Positions 34,931-42,608 of a stretch of 64,000 nt of DNA are shown piece by piece. The translations under genes and the position numbers were made by a program. Positions within the stretch are counted from its first letter, which is position 1. Every line of letters begins with the position of its first letter. The DNA lies in the NCBI RefSeq assembly GCF_010894455.1, contig NZ_JAAIXY010000002.1, forward strand, positions 552,962-616,961. Reading direction: 5' to 3'. The notes beneath the pieces are model-generated. The model ran no database searches. It saw only the letters and a list, made by a program, of their open reading frames with translations, and had not been told where the DNA came from. The DNA is from Myxococcus eversor. GTDB lineage: Bacteria > Myxococcota > Myxococcia > Myxococcales > Myxococcaceae.

Positions 34931-37900
34931 ACGAGCGAGAGAATCTGCGAGCCGTAGCGCTCGGTGAGCGCTGGCCCGACGCCGTGAATGGCCATCAGCG
35001 CCGCGCCATTCTCCGGTCGCGCCGCGGCGATGGCGCCCAGCACCCGGTCCGTGAGGATGCGGAACGCGGGCACCTTGCGCTTGCGCGCCTCCGCGAGCCG
35101 CCAGGCCTTGAGCGAGTCCACCAGCCCCGGAGGCGCCTCCACCTGCTCCGCCCCTCGAGCAGAACTCCGGCTCCGTGTGCCCCGGCCTTCCGTCACCACG
35201 GGCGCGGCGTCATCCAGCGCCACGCGGCGCCCCCGAGCCGCCGGGCTCTCCGACGCTGGAGCGCGAGCGGTCCACGCGCCGGAGTCGGCCCGCTCCGTGG
35301 CGCCTCCTCGGGACGCATTCCAGGAGGACCGCTGGTCGAAGTCCTCGGAGGGAGGAGACGCGCGCCACTGCCTGGCGGCGCTTGCCTCACCCGTGCCCCG
35401 TCCCTTGGCGCTCGCCCGGGTCGACCGCCTGGCTGTCTTTCCACTCGCCGCCTTGGTCTTCCCGCGTTTGCGCTTGGTCGCCTTCTCCAGCGCGAGCGGA
35501 AGGACGACGTGCTGGGGGTCCACCGCGCGGGTGCGCCGACCCTCGTCCGTCAGCGACACGCGTTGGAAGGAGATGACCTGTCCGTCCTTGTCGAACGAGT
35601 CGACCTCCAGTCGCGTCAGCCCGGCGCGCACCAGCCCCCCGACGAGCCGCTCGAAGTCGCGACGTGGGAGCGCATCCCCGAACAGCTCCCGGTGGAGCCG
35701 ACCCGTGGCCTGTCCATCGCGCTCCTGGAGCGACTCCAGGATGCGCTCCAGCCAGTGCCGCTCCGCCGCCGAGGGCTCCGCGAAGCGCAGCGTGGCGCAC
35801 GACTCCGGGGAGCACACGTCACACAGGCCACACGCCTCACCGGAGTCCTGGGTGTCACCGAAGTGGCCCACCAGTTGCTTCATGCGACAGCCGTGGGCCT
35901 CCGCATAGCGGCCCATCTGCTCCAGGTGCAGCAGCTTGCGCTCGCGCTGCGCGTTGTACGCGGCGGACCAGTTGGGCCGCCCGCGTCGCACCGTCTCGTC
36001 GGGCGTCATCACCACGCCGCCGTGAATCCACAACTGCTCCAGCGCCTTGTCGAAGACCTCCGGGTCTCCGCGCACGCGCCCCTGGAGCGCCTGCTTCGGC
36101 TCCGGCTCCCCGGACGTGGACTGGAACAGCCGCTCCAGCACGTAGGCCTCGGGATAGTCGCGCTTGTGGAAGAACTCGTGCGTGCGCCGGTCGATGTACG
36201 AGTGCAGCAGCACCGCGCGGGACGGTTTGCCGTCACGGCCCGCGCGCCCCAGCTCCTGGTAGTAGCCCTCCAGGCTCGCGGGCAGCGCGGCGTGGATGAC
36301 GGTGCGGACATCTGGCTTGTCGATGCCCATGCCGAAGGCGGTGGTGGCGACGATGACCTCCAGCGAGCCTCGGAGGAACTCGGCCTGGACCCTGTCGCGG
36401 TTCTCCGGCGGAAGTCCCGCGTGATACGCGGCCGAGGGGAAGTCTCCGGCCAGCATCTCCGCGAGCTGCTCGGCGTGCTTGCGAGTGGCGGCGTAGACGA
36501 TGGCGGGACGGTTCTCCTCGTCCTGGAGCAGCCCGTGGATGGCGTCGCCGCGAGCGCCGGGGTTCAGCTCGCGCACTTCGATGGCGATGTTGGTGCGGCG
36601 GAAGCCATGGATGAAGGTGCGCGCGCGGCCTCCCTCGCCCAGGAGGCCGAGCTGCTGGACGATGTCGCGTTGCACGTCGGGCGTGGCGGTGGCGGTGAGA
36701 GCCACCACGGGCGCGGGGCGGAGCAGCGGGAGCCGCGAGCCGAGCAGGCGGTAATCGGGGCGGAAGTCATGGCCCCATTGGGAGATGCAGTGCGCCTCAT
36801 CAATGGCGATGAGCGTGGGCGGACGTCGCGCCAGGAACTCCACGAAGCCCGGCACACCGAGCCGCTCCGGAGCGATGAACAGGAAGTCGAGTTTCCCCTC
36901 CAGGTAGTCGAAGCACACCTGTCGCGAGGTGGCCCTGTCTCGACCGGAGTGGATGCGGTCCGCCGCGAAGCCGAGCGACTGGAGCCGCAGCACCTGGTCT
37001 TCCATCAAGGCGATGAGCGGACTGACGACGATGGTCGTCCCCGCGCGAGCCAGTCCAGGGAGCTGGTAGCAGAGCGACTTGCCCGCGCCCGTGGGCATGA
37101 CGAGCAGCAGGTCCTCGCCCGCGGTGGCCGCGCGACAGACGGCCTCCTGGTAGGGGCGGAACTCGGAGAAGCCGAAGGCCTCTTTCAAGAGAGGACGGAG
37201 CCGGTCCGGCGGAGTGGGCGCGCGAGGCACCCGGTCGGGCCGCTGGCCCGGTGGTGGCGCGATCCCTCCGCGAGAGGACGATGTCCCGCGCGATGCACTC
37301 GCCCCCAACGTCCCCGGCCGGCGGGGCGTCATCGCTACACCTTCGTCTGGAAAGGCCGCGTTCTGTGCTCGGCGAGAGTTCGGTGCCGTGCCCGCGTCCG
37401 AGAACGACTCCGCGCGACGCGAACCAACTGCGCTCGAGTCCGAGAACGACTGGGACTCCGTGCGACGCGCACCGCCCGCGCCGGAATCCGAGAACGACTG
37501 GGTCTCGCGACGCGAACCACCGCTCGTGCTCAAATCCGAGAACGACTGGGGCTCCGCGCGCCGCGCACCTCCCGCGCTCGAATCCGAGAACGCAAAAGAC
37601 TCAGTCCGACGAGCACCGCCGCCCGCGCCCGACTCCGAGAACGCAAAAGACTCAGTCCGACGAGCACCGCCGCCCGCGCCCGACTCCGAGAAGGCGGCAC
37701 TCCGCGCACCCATCCCTCCGAGCAAGTCCGACGCTACGGGCCCATCCACGCGCTGGGCACCACGCCCCCCATTCACATCCACACCAGCGGCCTCGCCCAT
37801 ACGACGCGAGCCACCCGTGCTCGCCTCGGCGTATCCGCCACCCCCGGCCCCCAACCCCTCACGAAACGCCACTGTCCCCTCCCCGCCCCCATCCACCCTT

Positions 37901-39975
37901 CGCCCTGCCCCCGCGCTACGCGAAGTCGAGGCTCCAGCCCCGTACGGCATCGCCTGAGCCGGCCCCGCGGGCCCACGACCCACCACCTCGGTGACATACT
38001 TCTCGATGCCCCGGATGAACTCGTCGAGCCGGCCTTCCCCGCGCTCGATGCGCTGAAGCCAGGCTTCCCACTGGCCCGTCATCGCCGGCGTCTTCACGTC
38101 CGGGTGCACCACCTGGATGAGGTGCAGCCCCTTCTCCGTGGCCTCCAGCGCCTTCCCCGTGCGGACGAGGTACTCCCGGTCCAGCAACACCTCGATGATG
38201 GATGCACGCGTGGCGGGCGTCCCCAGCCCCGTCTCGCGCATCGCATCCGCCAGCTCCTTCTCGTCCAGCGCCCGGCCCGCCGTCTCCATCGCCGTCAGCA
38301 GCGACGCATCCGTGAAGCGCGGAGGCGGACGCGTGCGCTTCTTCACCGCCTTCACGTCCTCCACCTTCTGCGGCTGCCCCCGCTCCAACCCCGATGGCAA
38401 CGACTGAGGCTCGTCGTCCGGCTCCGCGTCCTCGTCACCCTTGCGTGAGTCGGCCTTCGGCTTCGGCGCCTTCTTGCCCCCGCCGATATCCAGCACCTTC
38501 CAGCCCACCCGCTCCACCTGGGTGCCCATGCTCTGGAAGCGGTCCACCACGGGCACCGCGCTCGCGAGCCCCGGCGACATCACCGCCGTCACCACCGTGG
38601 TCACCCGCCACACGTGGTCCTCGTGCCACGCCTGGAGCAACCGCCGGCACACCAGGTCGTAGACGCGCTGCTCGTCCGGAGACAGCCGCAGCCCCTGCGG
38701 AGACGTGGGCGTCGGGATGATGGCGTGGTGGTCCGTCACCTTCGCGTCATCCACGTAGCGCCGACCCAGGGGCCTCGCGCCCGTCCCCGGCGCCAGGTCC
38801 TCCTCGTACGGCCCGCGCACGGTGTTCACCACCTCGGGCAGCGTGTCCGCCACCGTCTGCGACAGGTGCCGGCTCGCGGTGCGCGGATAGCTCAAGAGCT
38901 TGTGCTTCTCGTAGAGCGCCTGCGCCACCTCCAACGTGCGCTGCGCGCTGAAGCCATACAGCCGGTTCGCGTGACGCTGCAGCTCCGTCAAGTCGTAGAG
39001 CAGCGGAGGAGCCATCTTCTTCTCCTCCGCGTCCAGAGACTCAATGGTGGCCCGCCCGCGCTTCACCCGGTCGATGACGGCCTGCGCATCCACCCCGTCC
39101 GCGTCCAGCCTCCGCGACTCGCGCACGCCCTCCATGCCCGGCGGAATCACCGGCTTGCCATCCGGCCCCGAGCGGAACCACGTCCCGTCATACCGGGCCC
39201 CCGCCGCCACGCCCTTCCCCTGCGGCGCGAAGGTGGCCACCACCTCCAGATAGTCCCGGGGAACGAAGCTGCGGATGGCCAGCTCCCGCTCCACCACCAT
39301 GGCCAGCGTGGGCGTCTGCACCCGCCCCACGCTCAGCATCTCCCCCTGCCCCCCGTGCGCCAGCGTGTACAGGCGCGACAGGTTCATCCCCACCAGCCAG
39401 TCCGCGCGGCTGCGGCCCATGGCCGCCGAGGCCAGCGAGTCGTACTCCCGCCCCTCCTTGAGCTGCCGGAACCCATCCCGGATGGCGCGCTCCGTCAGCG
39501 ACGACACCCACAGCCGCCGCACCGGCTTGCGGCACCCCGCCGCCTCATAGATGTAGCGGAAGATGAGCTCGCCCTCGCGGCCCGCGTCCGTGGCGCACAC
39601 CACCCCGCCCACGTCCGGCGAGGTCAGCACCCGGCGCACCACGTCGAACTGGGAGCGCGTCTGCTCGGAGACCACCAGCGGCCAGTCCCCCGGCAGCATC
39701 GGCAGGAGCGACCGGCTCCACCTCTTCCAGTCCGGTCGAATCTCGTGTGGCTGCGCCAGCCCCACCAGGTGGCCAATCGCCCACGTCACCACATAGCCAT
39801 TGCCGCGCAGGAAGCCGTCACCCCGCTCCTGCGCCCCCAGCACCCGGGCGATGTCGCGCGCCACGGACGGCTTCTCCGCCAGCACCGCCAATAGGGACGC
39901 ACGCCCCGAGCCCCGGCCCTCCATTCCGCCTCGCCTGTCCTCGCCGGGCGCCTCGCCCATCGCTTCCCACCTCAT
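34915..39975 (-). CDS. DNA topoisomerase III fused to RecQ helicase with C-terminal HRDC domain
   Basis: 1686 residues. N-terminal type IA topoisomerase: TOPRIM (AVLAEKPSVARDIARVLGA; CATDAGREGE), catalytic Tyr363 in LLSYPRTAS. Linker about 700-905 is Gly/Ser/Arg-rich with seven repeats. Then a RecQ helicase: Walker A GAGKS with Lys966, DEAH at 1059-1062, helicase motif GRAGRDGKPS, and RecQ Zn-site cysteines (CGLCDVCSPESC). A Lys/Arg-rich spacer leads to an HRDC domain (last 75 residues or so). RecQ and Top3 together dissolve double Holliday junctions (BLM/Sgs1-Top3). The ATG at 39975 is chosen for the GGAGGGG upstream; an internal start at MEGRG is possible. A fully intact frame over 5 kb argues for a functional fusion. 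Confidence 0.93.
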   Translation of the reverse strand: MRWEAMGEAPGEDRRGGMEGRGSGRASLLAVLAEKPSVARDIARVLGAQERGDGFLRGNGYVVTWAIGHLVGLAQPHEIRPDWKRWSRSLLPMLPGDWPLVVSEQTRSQFDVVRRVLTSPDVGGVVCATDAGREGELIFRYIYEAAGCRKPVRRLWVSSLTERAIRDGFRQLKEGREYDSLASAAMGRSRADWLVGMNLSRLYTLAHGGQGEMLSVGRVQTPTLAMVVERELAIRSFVPRDYLEVVATFAPQGKGVAAGARYDGTWFRSGPDGKPVIPPGMEGVRESRRLDADGVDAQAVIDRVKRGRATIESLDAEEKKMAPPLLYDLTELQRHANRLYGFSAQRTLEVAQALYEKHKLLSYPRTASRHLSQTVADTLPEVVNTVRGPYEEDLAPGTGARPLGRRYVDDAKVTDHHAIIPTPTSPQGLRLSPDEQRVYDLVCRRLLQAWHEDHVWRVTTVVTAVMSPGLASAVPVVDRFQSMGTQVERVGWKVLDIGGGKKAPKPKADSRKGDEDAEPDDEPQSLPSGLERGQPQKVEDVKAVKKRTRPPPRFTDASLLTAMETAGRALDEKELADAMRETGLGTPATRASIIEVLLDREYLVRTGKALEATEKGLHLIQVVHPDVKTPAMTGQWEAWLQRIERGEGRLDEFIRGIEKYVTEVVGRGPAGPAQAMPYGAGASTSRSAGAGRRVDGGGEGTVAFREGLGAGGGGYAEASTGGSRRMGEAAGVDVNGGRGAQRVDGPVASDLLGGMGARSAAFSESGAGGGARRTESFAFSESGAGGGARRTESFAFSDSSAGGARRAEPQSFSDLSTSGGSRRETQSFSDSGAGGARRTESQSFSDSSAVGSRRAESFSDAGTAPNSRRAQNAAFPDEGVAMTPRRPGTLGASASRGTSSSRGGIAPPPGQRPDRVPRAPTPPDRLRPLLKEAFGFSEFRPYQEAVCRAATAGEDLLLVMPTGAGKSLCYQLPGLARAGTTIVVSPLIALMEDQVLRLQSLGFAADRIHSGRDRATSRQVCFDYLEGKLDFLFIAPERLGVPGFVEFLARRPPTLIAIDEAHCISQWGHDFRPDYRLLGSRLPLLRPAPVVALTATATPDVQRDIVQQLGLLGEGGRARTFIHGFRRTNIAIEVRELNPGARGDAIHGLLQDEENRPAIVYAATRKHAEQLAEMLAGDFPSAAYHAGLPPENRDRVQAEFLRGSLEVIVATTAFGMGIDKPDVRTVIHAALPASLEGYYQELGRAGRDGKPSRAVLLHSYIDRRTHEFFHKRDYPEAYVLERLFQSTSGEPEPKQALQGRVRGDPEVFDKALEQLWIHGGVVMTPDETVRRGRPNWSAAYNAQRERKLLHLEQMGRYAEAHGCRMKQLVGHFGDTQDSGEACGLCDVCSPESCATLRFAEPSAAERHWLERILESLQERDGQATGRLHRELFGDALPRRDFERLVGGLVRAGLTRLEVDSFDKDGQVISFQRVSLTDEGRRTRAVDPQHVVLPLALEKATKRKRGKTKAASGKTARRSTRASAKGRGTGEASAARQWRASPPSEDFDQRSSWNASRGGATERADSGAWTARAPASESPAARGRRVALDDAAPVVTEGRGTRSRSSARGAEQVEAPPGLVDSLKAWRLAEARKRKVPAFRILTDRVLGAIAAARPENGAALMAIHGVGPALTERYGSQILSLVARKR
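37397..37694. repeat. Tandem repeat array coding the Top3-RecQ linker
   Basis: Seven copies of a unit starting TCCGAGAA at 37397, 37439, 37487, 37535, 37583, 37634 and 37685, with spacings of 42, 48, 48, 48, 51 and 51 bases. The copies at 37583 and 37634 are identical over 51 bases. All units keep the reading frame (Ser-Glu/Asp-Ser-Gly-Ala-Gly-Gly-Ala-Arg-Arg-Thr-Glu type), encoding about residues 761-860 of the linker. Confidence 0.85.
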
Positions 39976-40280
39976 GAAACCAGTCCCCTCCCGCCCACCC
40001 GCCACCACCCGGGAGCCAGCCCCGAGCCCACGTCTCGACCCTCTTCCCTACCGCGTCAGGCTGACATGGCCAGCCCCTCGCTGTCCCTACCCGTGACGCC
40101 CGTCCGCCGCCCGTCCAGCCGAGGAAGACCGCCCTCCGCCACCCCGCCCCATCCCCCGCGCGCCCGACGACCTCCCAGGTCACCGCACCGAGGGTGGAAT
40201 CCGGCACGTTCAGCCCGCCGCCAGGTCGCCCGGCAAGCTGGCGCGTTCGCGCAAGCGTTTGGCGCTAACGCGGAAAACTC

Positions 40281-40298
40281 ACTCTACCGGCTGAGCCA
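40281..40298 (-). other. tRNA-like fragment (D-arm)
   Basis: Read on the minus strand, 40298-40281 is TGGCTCAGCCGGTAGAGT, a near match to the conserved tRNA D-arm (TAGCTCAGTCGGTAGAGC type). The following bases do not form an anticodon stem-loop or a TPsiC arm (no GGTTCGAATCC-like motif), so it is not an intact tRNA. It is either a decayed tRNA remnant or chance. Confidence 0.4.
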
Positions 40299-40343
40299 GT
40301 ATGCCCTGGTCGACACGCGCCACGGCGCGGGTCTCACGGGGGG

Positions 40344-40745
40344 ATGCAGTCAACGATGGTGCGAAGGGAGAGACGAATGTCGCACGTCGCGCATGAGTCG
40401 GGCCAGCGGGTTCCGGGGGGAAGCGCGAGGCCAGACGGTGTGAAGCGTGGGGGGAGGGGAAGGGGAGTCACGGCCCGGAAGGCGGGGACTCGCATCAGCA
40501 GAGGGGAGCGCGCGAGCGCGTTGGAAGCACCAGAGGGGGACATCGCGGTACCCGAGCTGACCGCCTTCGCGGGGGCGAAGCGCAGACAGCTCGCGGTGCT
40601 GACGAAGTCCAGAGCACTGGGACTGCTCCGGGGGGAGATGGACCTTGTAACGCGGGTGGCGTCCATGCGCCCGCAGACGTTTGGCTGGGCGCAGACCCTG
40701 GCGCGATTGCGAGCGAGCTCGCGTCCCGCCGAGTTCTGGCCTTGA
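40344..40745 (+). CDS. Doubtful hypothetical ORF, 133 residues
   Basis: A basic, Arg/Ala/Ser-rich frame with moderately G/C-biased third positions. ATGs at 40344, 40356 and 40377 are all possible. A Shine-Dalgarno-like GGGGGG is too close to the first. A competing minus-strand frame covers the same DNA, and neither shows domain features. It is kept only because a strong + strand terminator lies downstream. It may be non-coding RNA or spurious. Confidence 0.25.
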   Translation: MQSTMVRRERRMSHVAHESGQRVPGGSARPDGVKRGGRGRGVTARKAGTRISRGERASALEAPEGDIAVPELTAFAGAKRRQLAVLTKSRALGLLRGEMDLVTRVASMRPQTFGWAQTLARLRASSRPAEFWP

Positions 40746-40849
40746 GCACGATTCAACGGGGTGTGGGTGCTTGGGGCACCGCGACATCCTGAAAGCAGAG
40801 CGGTTCGGCATGCGCACCGGGGGGCGCGCACGTTCGTGAAATCACAGCT

Positions 40850-40990
40850 TCGCGGGAGGGGTCCAAGGCCCTCCTGACACATGCAGGGCGGGTAGGAAGA
40901 TGGTGCCGCGGGGGCGGTGCCATCCGTGGATGGGGGACCCGGGGGTGACGCTCTTCAGAGGGGGAGAGCGAACCTGAGCAAGGGTCATAC
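40850..40990 (+). ncRNA. Candidate structured RNA preceding an orphan terminator
   Basis: Three clear stem-loops in a row: GGAGGG/CCCTCC (40855-40874), an 11-bp stem with two G-U pairs closed by a GGGG loop (40899-40924), and CGCTCT/AGAGCG (40949-40970). They are followed 20 bases later by the intrinsic terminator 40991-41034. Stem density, orphan location and terminator suggest a small RNA or a 3' UTR element. No known class (6S, 4.5S, tmRNA, RNase P, retron msr-msd) fits its motifs. Confidence 0.35.
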
Positions 40991-41034
40991 CGGGGGGTGC
41001 TCCGAGTTCATCGGGGCATCCCCCGTTGCTTTTT
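40991..41034 (+). terminator. Strong intrinsic terminator with U-tract
   Basis: CGGGGGGTGCTCCGA (40991-41005), loop GTTCA, TCGGGGCATCCCCCG (41011-41025): a 15-bp stem fully paired in the + strand RNA (two G-U pairs), followed by TTGCTTTTT (41026-41034). On the minus strand the two G-U pairs become A-C mismatches, so its orientation is clearly rightward although no certain rightward gene lies upstream. Confidence 0.72.
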
Positions 41035-41066
41035 CACGGGTCGCCACGGCTTTGCGCTCCGCCGCT

Positions 41067-42551
41067 TCACTCCACGCGCAGCGTCGCGGTGCCGGTGAGG
41101 GCGCGGTTCAGGGTGAGCCACAGCGCGTCGCCCGCGTCGTCCACGGAGGCGAAGTAGTCCGCGTCGGCGGCGAGCACCTGCTCGTCCAGCAGCACGCGTG
41201 ACGGCGGCGTGGACAGGGTGTAGCCGCGCAGCACCAGCACCGGGTGCTCCAGGGAGCCGCGGCCAGAGTCGAAGCGCAACACCGCGCGGTTGCCTGTCAC
41301 GCGCGCTTCCCACGTCGCATACACGGGGTTGTAGCCGGGCACGGCGAAGGGCACGGAGTCCGAGCGGCCGACGCCGCCGGGCCCTTGGGTGGCCACGGTG
41401 CCCTCGGTGGCGGACAGGCGCACGGCCTGCCAGGACTCGACCTCCGAGGCGCGCTTCAGCACCGGGTCCTCCGAGTGCGTCCCCAGCACCATGAAGACGG
41501 AGTAGCTCTGGTAGGGGTGGCCGGAGAGCATGCCGTCATCGCCGTAGCGCGCGTACTGGCGCCAGCCGAGCGCGCCGTAGTTGCTGCCCCAGGCCAGGCG
41601 ATGCGAGCGCGTCGTCGTGGGGAGCTGGTACTGGTTGAGCTGGTAGGTCCAGTTCCAGTCCTCGGGCAGGGGGCCATTGGCGGCGCGCTGTCCCCAGCCC
41701 TGTTGGTAGAACCAGTAGCCACCGGCGGGCTTCCGCAGCCAGGGCTGTGTCTGCACCACGCCCATCTCCGCGTCGGGCGCGGTGGTCCACATGCGGGTGT
41801 AGGGGACGACGTTGGGCTCGCGGTAGTCCCAGCCACTGGCCATCGTCACGGGGGAGGACAGCGTCACGAAGCGATGACGGTCTCCCCAGCCGAGCCCCGC
41901 GATTTCGGCGTTCGCGTTGCCGTCGAAGAGCAGGTCGCCATAGGGCGAGCGCACGTCCGCCTCCAGTGCGTCCGGCGGAATGCCCGAGACGTCGTGGGTG
42001 ATGGCGTAGAGCGGATGGTTCCTGCCGGTGGCGAAGAGGTAGTGGACGGTGACGTTGACGATGTGGCCGCCGAGCGGAAGGGGCCAGCGGAACTCGTGCA
42101 GCGCGTGGTGGCGTCCCTCGAAGAGGGTGCGGCCGGTGCCGGTGACGCCTTCCGTCCAGTTGCCCCAGGTGGCCCCGGCGCGCAGGTGACACGTCACCAT
42201 GCCCCAGCCGGGGACACCGTCGTTGGCGCCGTCGCAGGTGCGCGAGACGCCGTTCGTCTCGTAGACGTAGCGGCGGAGATAGCCACCGTGCCAGCCGGCG
42301 GGGTCCGCGGCGTCGTTGCGCACGAGGAACGCCGAGCGTGGCGCGCAGTCACTGTCGCGCCACGTGTAGCGGTCGGTGTGGAAGCCCTCCAGGTCCACAT
42401 CGCGCTCCAGGCTCAGGGGCACGCAGGGATGCGCCTGGCCGGGGCCCGCGTCGGGGTCGCCCTCCGGACGGACCTCCTTGCCACCACAGGCCGCGAGCGA
42501 CACGGCGAGCAGAACGACGGCGCTGTGCCTTCTGAACGACATGGACGTCAT
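41067..42551 (-). CDS. Secreted lipoprotein, hypothetical, 494 residues
   Basis: The start at 42551 has GGAGG seven bases upstream. The signal peptide (SAVVLLAVSLAAC) ends in lipobox LAAC. The mature protein is Trp/Gly/Tyr-rich (GYWFYQQGWGQRAANG; YRTARMWTTAPD-like strands), beta-rich and single-domain looking, with an N-terminal Cys-containing part (SRTCDGANDGVPGWGMVTC). No known family motif; the aromatic-rich, strand-heavy build suggests a carbohydrate-associated or surface protein. It is divergent from the AAA-PDDEXK gene over 57 bases, so the two likely share a promoter zone. Confidence 0.75.
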   Translation of the reverse strand: MTSMSFRRHSAVVLLAVSLAACGGKEVRPEGDPDAGPGQAHPCVPLSLERDVDLEGFHTDRYTWRDSDCAPRSAFLVRNDAADPAGWHGGYLRRYVYETNGVSRTCDGANDGVPGWGMVTCHLRAGATWGNWTEGVTGTGRTLFEGRHHALHEFRWPLPLGGHIVNVTVHYLFATGRNHPLYAITHDVSGIPPDALEADVRSPYGDLLFDGNANAEIAGLGWGDRHRFVTLSSPVTMASGWDYREPNVVPYTRMWTTAPDAEMGVVQTQPWLRKPAGGYWFYQQGWGQRAANGPLPEDWNWTYQLNQYQLPTTTRSHRLAWGSNYGALGWRQYARYGDDGMLSGHPYQSYSVFMVLGTHSEDPVLKRASEVESWQAVRLSATEGTVATQGPGGVGRSDSVPFAVPGYNPVYATWEARVTGNRAVLRFDSGRGSLEHPVLVLRGYTLSTPPSRVLLDEQVLAADADYFASVDDAGDALWLTLNRALTGTATLRVE

Positions 42552-42608
42552 CGAAGCCCCTCCAAGTCCATGCCTACCCAGGCGAAGGAGGCGTAGTACC
42601 TTCCGGAC

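Larger units (their letters stand above)
39976..41066. other. 1.1-kb gap without a certain protein gene
   Basis: Lies between the Top3-RecQ start and the lipoprotein stop at 41067. Both flanking genes are on the minus strand, yet the gap ends in a strong + strand terminator (40991-41034). Contents listed separately: a tRNA-like fragment (40281-40298), a doubtful + strand ORF (40344-40745), a run of hairpins (40850-40990) and the terminator. Elsewhere there is a hairpin with arms CGCGTT (40242-40247) and AACGCG (40267-40272). Confidence 0.5.

Noticed and set aside
37397-37694. CRISPR-like array
   Set aside because: The repeats are contiguous, variable in length (42-51 bases), in frame and without unique spacers; they code the protein linker. 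No cas genes.
34783-38448. A 1221-residue open frame on the + strand across the Top3-RecQ gene
   Set aside because: Antisense to a domain-complete gene; the translation is Arg/His/Pro/Leu-rich with no motifs, the usual mirror frame in high-GC DNA.
40281-40298. Complete tRNA gene
   Set aside because: Only the D-arm matches; no anticodon stem, no T-arm, no CCA end could be folded.
40334-40882. Minus-strand 182-residue frame in the 1.1-kb gap
   Set aside because: Low-complexity Ala/Arg/Ser/Pro composition, overlaps the + strand candidate, no Shine-Dalgarno and no family features.
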